DNA of 64,000 nt, from positions 1-64,000 of the forward strand of contig NZ_JAATEN010000026.1 in the NCBI RefSeq assembly GCF_012034935.1, written 5' to 3'. Source of the DNA: Streptomyces zingiberis (GTDB lineage: Bacteria; Actinomycetota; Actinomycetes; Streptomycetales; Streptomycetaceae). Under the pieces are notes generated by a model. That model was not told the DNA's origin. It was given only the letters and a program-made list of their open reading frames with translations, and ran no database searches. This document shows, piece after piece, positions 7,445-16,919 of this stretch. The stretch's first letter is position 1. Every line of letters starts with the position of its first letter. A program made the position numbers and the translations under genes.

Positions 7445-9594
7445 CAGAGCAACGGCCGGGAGGTGCCCGGGACTCCTGCGGACACCGCCCGCTGCCGCCG
7501 GGGTTCCGGGCCCGTCCAGCAACTCCCCCGGCGGGCGATCAGCCTGCGCAGCCAGAGTTCGGTGGAGACCAGCTCGGCCAGGCCGTCCAGCGGCACCGGC
7601 TCGCCCTCGGCGGCGGCGCGCAGCGCCTTGCGCACCACGCGCGCCTCGACGAGCCCCGCGTCGGCGAGCAGCGGTGCGTCGAAGAGTGCGACCAGCGCGT
7701 CGACGCCCGCCCGCAACCCGGCGCGTACCGCCGCCGCCTGGGAGGCCTGGGAGGGGGCGCCCCAGCCGGGCGGCAGGTCGCGGATGCCCGCGCCCGCCAG
7801 AACGGTGCGCAACACGGAAGCGCGCGCCCCCGGTTGGACGCGGAGCGCCTCGGGGAGCGCGCGGCAGGCACGGACGACCTGGTTGTCGAGGAAGGGCGCG
7901 TGCAGCCGCTGGTGTCTGATCTCCGCGGCCTGTTCGAGGACGCGGTGGTCCGCCGCGTGGCGGGCGAGGGCGGCGTTGGCGCGCCGCTGTCCGGGGCGTT
8001 CCACGGTGCCCGGCCGGGAGGCCGCGTCGTGCAGGCGCACCGAGACCTCGGCGAGCGCCTCCCCCGTCAGCCAGCGCGCGGCGGGCCCGGGCCGGCACCA
8101 GGTGAGCGCGGCCAGGGAGGCGTCGACGGCGCCCGCCTCGGCGGCCGGGACCGGGATGCCGCGGGCCGGTCCGCCGTAGCCGCCGGTGTCGGTGAAACGG
8201 CGTTCCAGGAGCATGCCCGCGACGTCGCGGACCCCTTCGTGGTACGGGGTGCGGGCGAGCCGGCGGGCCGCGCGGTAGACGGTGAGCGGTACGAAGAGTG
8301 ACTGCGCGCTGGGCCCGTCGGCCCGGGCGAGCGCGGCCATCGGACGGAGCAGACGGCGCCGCTGGCGGTCGATCAGCAGGTCGGCGAGGCGGGCGGGGTG
8401 CGCGTCGAGCACCTGCCGGGCCCCGTGGCCGACGATGTGGTCGGCGCTGCCCGCGGCGAGCCGGCGGCGGTGCCGGGCGGCGGCGACGAGGGACGGCCCG
8501 GGCTCGTCGGTGAGGAAGACGGTGTCGAGCCCGGCATACGGGAGGGCCTCCTCGCCGGCCGCCACGACGACGTGGTGCAGCCGGGGGTTGGCGGCGACAC
8601 TGCGGGCCCGCTCCAGTTCGGCCTCGTGTTCCCGGCCGCCGCCGGTGGCGAGGTCGTTGAAGGTGACGGCGAGGAGCCGCTCGCCGGCCCCGGTGCCGTG
8701 GTGGCCCAGGACGGTGCCGGGGTTGCCGGGGAGCCCGGCGGCGAGCAGGGCGAGGGTGGCGGAGGCGCTGCCGCCGGAGAGGTCGGCGCCTATGCCGGGG
8801 ACGGGCGCGCCGCGGGCGGCTCGGCGCTCGGCGGGGCCCATGCCGGGCACGGGGCCCGGGTCGGCCGGTTCGGTCTCCGGGGCGTGCCGGGGGGCGGCGA
8901 GGCGGGTGCGCACGGCGTCGACGAGGGCGTCCCGCACCCCGTCGACGGCCTGCCGCGGGTCGAGTTGGGGGGCGGCGACGGCGAGGGAGGCGGTCGGTTC
9001 GTAGCCGGTGATCTCGCGTGCCCCGTCGCGGAGGATCAGGGCGTGGCCGGGCGGCACCCGTCTGACGCCGGCGTAGGGGGTGCCGTCGCCCAGGGCCTCC
9101 GGGGAGTCGGGGCAGGTCAGCAGCGCGGCGAGATGGCCGACGTCGAGTTGCGCCTCGACGAGGTCGGCGAGCGGCAGGGCGGCGGTGGCATAGGCGGTGC
9201 CGCCGCGCCAGGGGGTGTGGAAGACGGGCCGGGCGCCCGCCAGATCGCCGGTGACGGTGATCCGGCGGCCGACCTGGAGGACGGCGGTGTAGCCGCCGGG
9301 CCAGGCGGTGAGGTGGCGCAGCGCCCCGCCGCGGGCGGCGAACAGGCCGACACGCAGTTCCTCGTCGGTGGCGCCGCAGCAGCCGAGCACGGCGATGCGG
9401 GTGAACGGGTCGGCCTGGACGACGCGGATCTCGTCGGGCCGCCAGTCGCCCACCGCCCAGAGCGGATCGGGCCCTCCCCACAGCGGCTGGGAGCCGACGG
9501 GGTGGACATCGGCGTCACCGTTGACGCCGGCCGGGTCGCGCCTCACGCGGGACGCACCCGCGGCGGCGCTGCTCCACCCCACCAACCACCGCAT
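7444..9594 (-). CDS. Asparagine-synthase-related (adenylating) protein
   Basis: A 716-residue protein of the asparagine synthase/lasso-cyclase superfamily, which activates a carboxylate with ATP and transfers an amine. The C-terminal two thirds show the synthetase domain: the PPi-loop-like ADLSGGSASATLALLAAG and a LHAPFLDNQVVRACRALPE segment typical of asparagine synthetases. The N-terminal part resembles the glutaminase-like domain but starts MRWLVGWSS, without the catalytic Cys2, so ammonia production from glutamine is unlikely. The ATG at 9594 has GGGGAGGCGGCG before it. This is a conserved Streptomyces gene of unknown substrate next to the sigma-like gene and opposite the NsdA-like regulator. 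Confidence 0.8.
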   Translation of the reverse strand: MRWLVGWSSAAAGASRVRRDPAGVNGDADVHPVGSQPLWGGPDPLWAVGDWRPDEIRVVQADPFTRIAVLGCCGATDEELRVGLFAARGGALRHLTAWPGGYTAVLQVGRRITVTGDLAGARPVFHTPWRGGTAYATAALPLADLVEAQLDVGHLAALLTCPDSPEALGDGTPYAGVRRVPPGHALILRDGAREITGYEPTASLAVAAPQLDPRQAVDGVRDALVDAVRTRLAAPRHAPETEPADPGPVPGMGPAERRAARGAPVPGIGADLSGGSASATLALLAAGLPGNPGTVLGHHGTGAGERLLAVTFNDLATGGGREHEAELERARSVAANPRLHHVVVAAGEEALPYAGLDTVFLTDEPGPSLVAAARHRRRLAAGSADHIVGHGARQVLDAHPARLADLLIDRQRRRLLRPMAALARADGPSAQSLFVPLTVYRAARRLARTPYHEGVRDVAGMLLERRFTDTGGYGGPARGIPVPAAEAGAVDASLAALTWCRPGPAARWLTGEALAEVSVRLHDAASRPGTVERPGQRRANAALARHAADHRVLEQAAEIRHQRLHAPFLDNQVVRACRALPEALRVQPGARASVLRTVLAGAGIRDLPPGWGAPSQASQAAAVRAGLRAGVDALVALFDAPLLADAGLVEARVVRKALRAAAEGEPVPLDGLAELVSTELWLRRLIARRGSCWTGPEPRRQRAVSAGVPGTSRPLL

Positions 9595-10389
9595 CGCCGC
9601 CTCCCCAGACCGTGGCCAACCATGTCCCCGCGCCATGTCCCCGCGGTACCCACGTACGTAGTCATACGTGCACAGCGGTCACCCTGCACAGTAGTCCGAG
9701 GATGCCGCCGGTGGCCGGGCGACGCTCCGGAGGCCGCCGCGGCCCCGCCCGCCGGCGTGCTCCTCCGTACTCCGGCAGCCTCCGGCGCCCGCCGGCCTGC
9801 CGCGGGAAGGGCCGGTTCGCCGCGGGCCGGAGGGGCATGGGAGCGTCGCCGGTGGCCGCCCCTCGCCGGGGCCCGGGACCGGGCGGGCCCGGCACCGGAC
9901 GGATGGGGCGGGGCGGGGTGAGGTGGGCCCGGCAGGGCGAAACGGCCAGGGGAACGGCGCCTCTCAGCGTGGGCAAGCTCACTCCTGAGGGGCGAAATTC
10001 AGCCAATTTCAAGGGGACTTGAGCGGCCCGGCCGGGTGACACCGTGCGCACGGCCCGGGAGAACGCGGCCGCCTCCCGGACCCCCCTCGCCCACGGAGGA
10101 CGGGGGGTCCGGTACGCCGGACCGCCGGATCCGGCGCGGCGTGCGCCCGCCCACGCGCTCCGGAGCGAGGCGCTCCGGCCCCGGCCGCCACGGCGCGTCC
10201 GTCCGGCCACGGGGTGGCACGTTCCCACCGCGCGGTGGACCGCGGGCTTCCCGCCACCCCCGCGCCACGGCCACAATCGCGCCAACCGGAAGTTCGGCCC
10301 TTAACGGTCGGGAGGCATGGAACTACGCTGGGCTTACGAATGCCCCGTGCCCAGGCCGGGGCGGGCGTCGGTGTGTCGAGGGGTGGCTC
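9595..10389. other. Divergent regulatory region with no clear gene
   Basis: About 800 bases separate the divergent asparagine-synthase-like and NsdA-like genes. No open frame has convincing composition. Near 9650-9680 is an ACGTACGTAG...CATACGTG stretch that could be an operator. Around 9990-10020 the sequence is unusually AT-rich for this window. A CTACGCT motif near 10322 is a candidate -10 element for the rightward gene. Confidence 0.45.
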
Positions 10390-11826
10390 ATGTCCAGGGA
10401 GCAACGCGGGCCGAACGAGAAGCTCGGCACCGTACTCGCCCTCGCGGGCATCAGCAACGCCGGCCTGGCCCGCCGGGTCAACGACCTCGGCGCGCAGCGC
10501 GGCCTGACCCTCCGCTACGACAAGACGTCGGTGGCCAGGTGGGTCTCCAAGGGCATGGTCCCGCAGGGCGCCGCGCCCCACCTCATCGCCGCCGCCATCG
10601 GCAGCAAACTCGGCCGCCCCGTGCCGCTGCACGAGATAGGGCTCGCCGACGCCGACCCGGCCCCCGAGGTCGGACTCGCCTTCCCGCGCGCCGTCGGTGC
10701 CGCGGTGCGCTCGGCCACCGAGCTGTACCGGCTCGACCTCGCCGGACGCCGCGCGGGCAGTGGCGGCATCTGGCAGAGCCTCGCCGGGTCGTTCGCCGTC
10801 AGCGCCTACGCCACCCCCGCCTCGCGCTGGCTGATCACCCCGGCGGACAGCAACGCCGCCCGGGATCCCCAGGAGGCCGAGGCCACCTCCACCGACGGGT
10901 CACCGCCGCAGCGCGTGGGCCACAGCGACGTCACCAAGCTCCGCGAGGCCGCCGAGGACGCGCGCCGCTGGGACTCCAAGTACGGCGGCGGCGACTGGCG
11001 CTCGTCGATGGTCCCCGAGTGCCTGCGGGTGGACGCCGCGCCGTTGCTCCTCGGCTCCTACAGCGACGAGGTCGGGCGCTCCCTCTTCGGCGCCACGGCC
11101 GAACTGACGCGGCTGGCCGGGTGGATGGCCTTCGACACCGGGCAGCAGGAGGCGGCCCAGCGCTACTACATCCAGGCGCTGCGGCTGGCGCGGGCCGCGG
11201 CCGACGTGCCGCTCGGTGGTTACGTCCTCGCGTCCATGAGCCTCCAGGCCACCTACCGGGGCTTCGCCGACGAGGGCGTGGACCTCGCCCAGGCCGCGGT
11301 GGAACGCAACCGCGGCCTGGCCACCGCGCGCACGATGAGCTTCTTCCGCCTCGTCGAGGCGCGGGCGCACGCGAAGGCGGGCGACTCCCCGGCCGCCGGC
11401 GCGGCGCTGCGCTCGTCCGAGGGCTGGCTGGAGCGTTCACGCGCGGGCGATCAGGACCCGAGCTGGCTCGGCTTCTACTCGGAGGGGCGGTTCGCGGCGG
11501 ACGCGGCGGAGTGCTACCGCGATCTCAAGGTGCCGCGGCAGGTGCGCCGCTTCACCGAGCAGGCCCTCTCCCACCCGACGGAGGAGTTCGTCCGCTCCCA
11601 CGGGCTGCGGCTGGTCGTCGCCGCCGTCGCCGAACTGGAGTCCGGGAACCTGGACGCCGCCTGCGCCCAGGGCGCCCGGGCGGTGGAGGTGGCCGGGAAG
11701 ATCTCCTCCGCGCGCACCAAGGAGTACGTCCGGGACCTGCTGCACCGGCTGGAGCCGTACGGGGACGAGCCGCGCGTGGCCGAACTGCGCGAGCGGGCCC
11801 GGCCGTTGCTGGTGACCCAGGCGTAG
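10390..11826 (+). CDS. NsdA-type sporulation-associated regulator
   Basis: A 478-residue cytoplasmic regulator of a Streptomyces family that includes NsdA, a negative regulator of sporulation and antibiotic production, and the 'sporulation-associated proteins'. The N-terminus (NEKLGTVLALAGISNAGLARRVND, then TSVARWVSKG) is a Cro/phage-type helix-turn-helix. The rest is helical with tetratricopeptide-like character (QQEAAQRYYIQALRLARAAAD, and VDLAQAAVERNRG). The ATG at 10390 follows GAGGGGTGGCTC. The position relative to atrA and trmB fits the S. coelicolor sporulation-associated gene of this region rather than nsdA itself, so no symbol is given. Ligand and targets are unknown. Confidence 0.78.
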   Translation: MSREQRGPNEKLGTVLALAGISNAGLARRVNDLGAQRGLTLRYDKTSVARWVSKGMVPQGAAPHLIAAAIGSKLGRPVPLHEIGLADADPAPEVGLAFPRAVGAAVRSATELYRLDLAGRRAGSGGIWQSLAGSFAVSAYATPASRWLITPADSNAARDPQEAEATSTDGSPPQRVGHSDVTKLREAAEDARRWDSKYGGGDWRSSMVPECLRVDAAPLLLGSYSDEVGRSLFGATAELTRLAGWMAFDTGQQEAAQRYYIQALRLARAAADVPLGGYVLASMSLQATYRGFADEGVDLAQAAVERNRGLATARTMSFFRLVEARAHAKAGDSPAAGAALRSSEGWLERSRAGDQDPSWLGFYSEGRFAADAAECYRDLKVPRQVRRFTEQALSHPTEEFVRSHGLRLVVAAVAELESGNLDAACAQGARAVEVAGKISSARTKEYVRDLLHRLEPYGDEPRVAELRERARPLLVTQA

Positions 11827-12105
11827 GGCGGGCGTACGGGCGGAGCGGCGGCTCCGCCCGGCGGGTGCGGCGTCCGGCCGGGCATCGCGCCGGGTCTCCG
11901 CCCCGGGCGGGACCTCCGGCTCCGGGCGGGGCCCGCGTTCCCGCGCGGCTCCGGTGGGCCCGGCGGTCGTGCCGGGGTGTCCCCCGTCCGGTTTCGCCCC
12001 CTCGCCGGCCCCGGACGGCGGGCGGTCGCCCCCTTGTTTCGGGGTTGTTGTCAGTGGGCCCGGGCATCATCTGAAGCGGCAGCGCCGAGCGGGGAGGTGG
12101 GGGCG

Positions 12106-13317
12106 GTGTCGTACGACTGTGACGTGGTGGTGATCGGCGGCGGGATCGTCGGTCTGTCGTCGGCGTATGCGATCACTCGTGAAGCGCCGGGTACCGATGT
12201 GCTGGTGCTGGAGAAGGAGCCGGGCCCGGCGCGTCATCAGACGGGCCGGAACAGCGGCGTGATCCACAGCGGGATCTACTATCCGCCGGGCTCGTTCAAG
12301 GCGCGCTTCGCGGTGCGGGGCGCGGAGGAGATGGTGCGCTTCTGCGCCGAGCAGGGGTTGGAGCACGAGGTCACGGGCAAGTTGATCGTCGCCACCGAGC
12401 GGGCGGAACTCCCCCGGCTGCACGCTCTGGTGCAGCGCGGCCGGGAGCACGGCATACCGGTGCGCGAGCTGGGCCCCGCCCAGATCGCGGAGTACGAACC
12501 GGCGGTGCGCGGGCTGGCCGCCATCCGCGTCGGCACGACGGGCGTCTGCGACTTCGGGGCCGTCGCCCGCCGGCTGGCCGCGCTCGCGGCGGAGGGGGGC
12601 GCGCGCGTCCGCTACGGGACGGAGGTGCGGTCCGTCGGCCGGGACGCCCGCTCGGTGACGGTCCGGACGGCCGACGGCACGGTGGTCCGCGCCCGTGCCC
12701 TGGTGAACTGCGCGGGGCTGCACAGCGACCGGGTGGCGCGGCTGGCCGGTGACGACCCGGGCATGCGGATCATCCCCTTCCGGGGCGAGTACTTCACGCT
12801 GCGCCGTCCCGGCCTCGTCCGCGGGCTGGTCTACCCCGTGCCCGACCCGGCCTTCCCCTTCCTGGGCGTGCACCTCACCCGCGGTGTCGACGGGGAGGTG
12901 CACGTCGGGCCGAACGCCGTGCCCGCACCGGCGCGGGAGGGTTACACCGGGAGAGCGTTCCGCCCCACCGAGTTCGCGGAGACGCTGGCGTTCCCCGGCG
13001 CCTGGCGGCTGGCCCGCCGCCACTGGCGGTACGGGGCCGGCGAGCTGCGGCGGTCACTGTCCCGGCGCGCGTTCACGGCCGCGGTGCGGCGGATGCTGCC
13101 GGAGGTCTCCCCGGAGGACCTCGTCCCGGCACCGGCCGGGGTCCGGGCCCAGGCGGTGCTCCCGGACGGCTCGCTGGTGGACGACTTCCTCTTCGCCGAG
13201 GCGCCCCGCACCGTCCATGTGCTCAACGCTCCCTCACCCGCCGCGACGGCCTCCCTACCCATCGGACGTGAGGTGGCGCGCCGCGCACTGGCCGCCCTGG
13301 GGGCGATACAGGTCTGA
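12106..13317 (+). CDS. L-2-hydroxyglutarate oxidase-like FAD oxidoreductase
   Basis: A 403-residue DAO-superfamily flavoenzyme, most like LhgO, which oxidises L-2-hydroxyglutarate to 2-oxoglutarate. The FAD-binding motif VVIGGGIVGLSSAYAI and the family signature HQTGRNSGVIHSGIYYPPGS are present, and the C-terminus carries NAPSPAATASLPIGREVA. The GTG at 12106 was chosen because GGGGAGGTGGG lies upstream; an in-frame start at 11977 has no such site. It stands alone on the plus strand between the NsdA-like gene and trmB. Substrate assignment rests on family similarity only. Confidence 0.82.
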   Translation: MSYDCDVVVIGGGIVGLSSAYAITREAPGTDVLVLEKEPGPARHQTGRNSGVIHSGIYYPPGSFKARFAVRGAEEMVRFCAEQGLEHEVTGKLIVATERAELPRLHALVQRGREHGIPVRELGPAQIAEYEPAVRGLAAIRVGTTGVCDFGAVARRLAALAAEGGARVRYGTEVRSVGRDARSVTVRTADGTVVRARALVNCAGLHSDRVARLAGDDPGMRIIPFRGEYFTLRRPGLVRGLVYPVPDPAFPFLGVHLTRGVDGEVHVGPNAVPAPAREGYTGRAFRPTEFAETLAFPGAWRLARRHWRYGAGELRRSLSRRAFTAAVRRMLPEVSPEDLVPAPAGVRAQAVLPDGSLVDDFLFAEAPRTVHVLNAPSPAATASLPIGREVARRALAALGAIQV

Positions 13318-13542
13318 TCGGCGCGGGTCGGCGCCCGGGGGCGGCGGGCCGGGCGGGACCGCCCGCCCGGGGCGGCACACCGGATCCGAGCCGGCGCCGG
13401 AGCCGCCGCGGCGGCAGGGCGGGGAGCCGCGGGCCGGGGTACGGCCGGAGGCGGGGTGAGACCGGAGGCGGGGGTCAGGCCCCCGGGCTCGCGGACGGGC
13501 CCGGCGGCCGGGGCCGGGGTGGGCCGTAGAATCGGGGGCATT

Positions 13543-14481
13543 GTGTCCGAGTCCCACCAGCGCCCGTCCCCCTCCGCACCCGAGCGGCCTGCCGTCGCGC
13601 CCGTGCCCCCAGTGCCCCCCGCCCCCACCCCCGCCCCCACCTCCGCCGAGCCTGCGGCCGGATGTGCGGACGGGCCGGCGGGCGACCCGGTGGGCGGGAT
13701 CGGTGCTCCCGCCGGGTCCACGGCTCGTCCCGGGCCGGCGTCCGGGAGCCGTTCCGGGCGGCGGCTGCTGTTCCCCGAGGGGCCGGCCGTGGATCCGGCC
13801 GGTTCGCACCACGAGCGCCGGATCCGGAGCTTCCGGCCCCGCCGCGGCCGGGTCACGGCCGGGCAGGGCGAGGCGCTGCGCCGGCTCTGGCCCACCTGGG
13901 GCCTGGACATCGACGGCCGCTCCGTGCTGGACCTCGACGCCTTCTTCGGCGGTCTGCCCGTGGTGCTGGAGATCGGCTTCGGGATGGGCGAGGCCACCGC
14001 CGAGATGGCCGCCACCGACCCCGGCACCGGCATTCTGGCCGCCGATGTGCACACCCCCGGCCAGGGCAATCTGCTGGCGCTCGCCGAGCGCGCGGGGCTG
14101 ACGAACCTCCGGGTGGCCAACGGGGACGCGATCATCCTGCTCCGCGAGATGATCGAGCCCGGCGCCCTGGCGGGGCTGCGCGTCTACTTCCCCGATCCCT
14201 GGCCCAAGACGCGGCACCACAAGCGGCGGCTGATCCAGCCCGAGTTCGTGGAGCTGGCCGCCGCGCGGCTGGCGCCGGGCGCCCTGTTCCACTGCGCCAC
14301 CGACTGGGAGCCGTACGCCGAGCAGATGCTCGAGGTGCTGTCGGCCTGCCCCGAGCTGGAGAACACGGCGGCCGGCGGGGGTTACGCGCCCCGGCCCGCC
14401 TTCCGGCCGATGACCAAGTTCGAGCGGGCGGGGATCGGCAAGGGCCACCGCGTCCACGACCTGCTCTTCCGCCGCCGCTGA
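13543..14481 (+). CDS. trmB: tRNA (guanine-N7-)-methyltransferase
   Basis: TrmB methylates G46 of tRNA variable loops at N7 using S-adenosylmethionine. The 312-residue product shows the SAM motif VVLEIGFGMGEATAEMA, the family signature YFPDPWPKTRHHKRRL and the C-terminal RPMTKFERAG. It has a poorly conserved Pro/Ala-rich N-terminal extension of about 75 residues. The GTG at 13543 follows a TAGAAT -10-like hexamer at 13527-13532 and GGGGG, so the mRNA leader would be very short or absent. The gene order trmB then prsW is a familiar Streptomyces arrangement. Confidence 0.93.
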   Translation: MSESHQRPSPSAPERPAVAPVPPVPPAPTPAPTSAEPAAGCADGPAGDPVGGIGAPAGSTARPGPASGSRSGRRLLFPEGPAVDPAGSHHERRIRSFRPRRGRVTAGQGEALRRLWPTWGLDIDGRSVLDLDAFFGGLPVVLEIGFGMGEATAEMAATDPGTGILAADVHTPGQGNLLALAERAGLTNLRVANGDAIILLREMIEPGALAGLRVYFPDPWPKTRHHKRRLIQPEFVELAAARLAPGALFHCATDWEPYAEQMLEVLSACPELENTAAGGGYAPRPAFRPMTKFERAGIGKGHRVHDLLFRRR

Positions 14482-14525
14482 GCGAAGAGGCTCCCCCCGG
14501 CGGCGGCGTTGGTTAGGGTCGGTGG

Positions 14526-16661
14526 ATGCACCCGTCCCCGCCCCCACAGCAGCCGGGTCAACGGAGGCTCACCGTCCCCCAGTTCGAAGCCGCTCCGCCG
14601 TCCGCGCCTCCCGTGCCGTCCTCACCGCCCGGGCCGGCCGCGCCGCCGCCGGCACCGCCGGTGCCGCTCACGCCACCGTCGGGGCCGCCGTGGTCCTCCA
14701 GCTCTCCCCGGCCCGTACCGTCCCTGCCCCCCGTGCCGCCGTCCGTCCCGCCCCCCGCACCGTTCCCCGTACCGCCGCCCGGTGCCACGGCGGGGGACCA
14801 CCGCCCGTCGCACCGGGCGCGCCCCCCGCTCCGGCAGCGCGGATGGGTGCGGGCCGGCGGGCCGATGACGCTGCTGGCGCTCTGCGGCCTGGTGATCCTC
14901 GCGCTGGTACGGCAGCAGACCGGCACCCAGGGGTTCGTGGTCGGTCTCTCGCTGGCCGTACTGCCCGTGCCGCTGCTGCTGGGGGCCTTCTGGTGGCTGG
15001 ACCGTGTGGAGCCGGAACCGTGGCGGAACCTCGCCTTCGCGTTCGCGTGGGGCGCCTGTGCGGCGACGCTGGTGGCGATCCTGGCGAACGGCCTCGCGGT
15101 GCGCTGGATCGTCACCCGCGGGGAGATCTCCTCGGCGGGCGAGGCCGACACCTGGGGCGCCGCGGTCGTCGCACCGGTGGTGGAGGAGAGCGCCAAGGGC
15201 GCCGCGCTGCTCCTGCTGTTCGTCTTCCGCCGCCGCCACTTCGACGGGATCGTGGACGGGGTCGTCATCGCGGGGGTCACCGCGACGGGGTTCGCGTTCA
15301 CCGAGAACGTCCTCTTCCTCGGCACCGCCTTCGGCGAGGACCAAGCCCTCGGGAACACCGGCCTGGAATCGGTCACGGTGCAGACCTTCTTCGTCCGCAT
15401 CGTGCTGTCGCCGTTCGCGCATCCACTGTTCACCGCGCTGACGGGGATGGGTTTCGGGCTGGTGGCGCTGTTGTCCCCCGCCGCCCGGGCGGGCCGGGTG
15501 CTGCTGCCGCTGGCCGGACTGGCCACCGCCATGGGGCTGCACAGCGTGTGGAACGGCTCCACGAGTCTGGGCGGGAACGGGTTCCTCACCGTCTACGCGC
15601 TGTTCATGGTGCCGCTCTTCGTGATCATGACCACCGTGGTGGTCCGCTCCCGGGCCGCCGCGCTGAGAACCGTCCGGGAGCAGCTTCCCGCCTATGTGGC
15701 GGCCGGGTGGCTCGCGCCGGCCGAGCCCCACGCGCTGGGGTCGATGCGGACCCGGACGCGGGCGCGCCGACTCGCCCGCCGCGCGCACGGGTGGGAGGCC
15801 GGCCGCGAGGTGGCCGAGTACCAGACCTTCGCCACATCACTGGCCTTCCTGCGGCGCCGGGCCCATCGGGGCGCGCCGGACCGGGACTTCACCGCGCGGG
15901 AGCGGGAACTGCTGCACGAGTTGTGGCGGCGGAAGGCGCGGTCACAACCGGCCCTGCTCCAGGCCGCCGCGGCCGCGATGCCCTACGGCGCCCTGCCCCT
16001 GCCGGGGTGGGGGCCGCCGGGGGCCGGTGCTCCCCACCCGGCGGGCGGTGGTGGTCCGCACGCCCCGGGAGGCGGGAGCGGCCACCCGCCGGGGAGCGCC
16101 GGGGCGTACCCGCCGGGCGCCCGTTTCGGCCCGGGGGGCTTCGGGGCGTACGGGGCCGGGCCGGGAGGCGCGGGGGTGTACGGCCCCGGGCCCGCCCCGG
16201 CGTACGCGCCCGGGGCCGTCGGCCCGTACGGAATCGCCGGCGAGGGTCCCGGGCTGGCCAAGAGGGGCGCGCCGTACGCCTCCGGGGGCGCGGCGGGCAC
16301 GGCGCCGTACGGGGCCTTCGGCGCGCGGCCGGGCCCAGTAAACCCGCCGGGCCCAGTCACCCCGCCGGGCCCGGCCGTCCCGCCGGGCCCGGGCACCGGT
16401 GTCCCGCCGTCTGTGCCTCCCGGCGCGCCGCCGTACCCGGGCGCCCCGCCCCCGCCCGCGCCTCAGGGCCCCCCGGCGTACGGTGCGGGCTCCGTCGACG
16501 GTGCGGGGCTCCCGCGGCCCGGCGCACCCCCCGGCCCGTCCGGCCGGACCGGGGCGGACGGTGGAGATCCCGGAGACCCCGGGCATCCCGGGCCGTGCCC
16601 GCCGGAGAGCGCCGGACCGCCGGGCCCCCGGCAGGGGGCTCCGCCGCCGTGCACCCCGTGA
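14526..16661 (+). CDS. PrsW-family intramembrane metalloprotease
   Basis: A 711-residue polytopic membrane protein. PrsW proteases cut membrane anti-sigma factors in site-1 proteolysis in Bacillus; the substrate here is unknown. Family motifs are intact: EESAKG near residue 219, FTEN near 259 and HSVWNGS near 339, with transmembrane helices around them. A Pro-rich cytoplasmic head of about 110 residues and a Gly/Pro/Tyr-rich tail of about 220 residues flank the catalytic core and make it much longer than Bacillus PrsW. It starts 44 bases after trmB. A membrane-segment sigma-like protein at 5562-6941 in the same window is one conceivable substrate, but that is speculation. Confidence 0.85.
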   Translation: MHPSPPPQQPGQRRLTVPQFEAAPPSAPPVPSSPPGPAAPPPAPPVPLTPPSGPPWSSSSPRPVPSLPPVPPSVPPPAPFPVPPPGATAGDHRPSHRARPPLRQRGWVRAGGPMTLLALCGLVILALVRQQTGTQGFVVGLSLAVLPVPLLLGAFWWLDRVEPEPWRNLAFAFAWGACAATLVAILANGLAVRWIVTRGEISSAGEADTWGAAVVAPVVEESAKGAALLLLFVFRRRHFDGIVDGVVIAGVTATGFAFTENVLFLGTAFGEDQALGNTGLESVTVQTFFVRIVLSPFAHPLFTALTGMGFGLVALLSPAARAGRVLLPLAGLATAMGLHSVWNGSTSLGGNGFLTVYALFMVPLFVIMTTVVVRSRAAALRTVREQLPAYVAAGWLAPAEPHALGSMRTRTRARRLARRAHGWEAGREVAEYQTFATSLAFLRRRAHRGAPDRDFTARERELLHELWRRKARSQPALLQAAAAAMPYGALPLPGWGPPGAGAPHPAGGGGPHAPGGGSGHPPGSAGAYPPGARFGPGGFGAYGAGPGGAGVYGPGPAPAYAPGAVGPYGIAGEGPGLAKRGAPYASGGAAGTAPYGAFGARPGPVNPPGPVTPPGPAVPPGPGTGVPPSVPPGAPPYPGAPPPPAPQGPPAYGAGSVDGAGLPRPGAPPGPSGRTGADGGDPGDPGHPGPCPPESAGPPGPRQGAPPPCTP

Positions 16662-16800
16662 GGGGGGCCGCGCACTCTCCCCGGCACATCGCGGGTCGGT
16701 GACGCCGCCGCACCGGCCCCGCGCCACACCGCACCGCCGCCCCGGCCCTGGGCAGGAGAGCCGGGGCGGCGGCTGATCCGCGGCGACCGGCGCGGCGTGC

Positions 16801-16870
16801 GCGGCTGCGGCTGCGGCTGCGGCTGCGGCTGCGGCTGCGGCTGCGGCTGCGGCTGCGGCTGCGGCTGCGG
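16801..16870. repeat. Hexanucleotide array (GCGGCT) x 11
   Basis: Eleven perfect GCGGCT units plus GCGG lie in the 258-base convergent gap between the PrsW-type gene and the MFS gene. No gene covers it. Opposed transcription ends here, so copy number should be neutral. Confidence 0.95.
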
Positions 16871-16919
16871 AGACGGTACGCCCGGAGAGCCCGTCGCCGG
16901 AGCCGGCAGGTCCTCGGCG

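Noticed and set aside
9612..10022. A plus-strand frame ending GKLTPEGRNSANFKGT in the divergent region
   Set aside because: The C-terminal peptide looks protein-like but the rest is low-complexity shadow sequence without a start site.
16801..16870. CRISPR-like periodicity
   Set aside because: Simple hexanucleotide repeat with no spacers; no CRISPR array or cas gene is present in the window.
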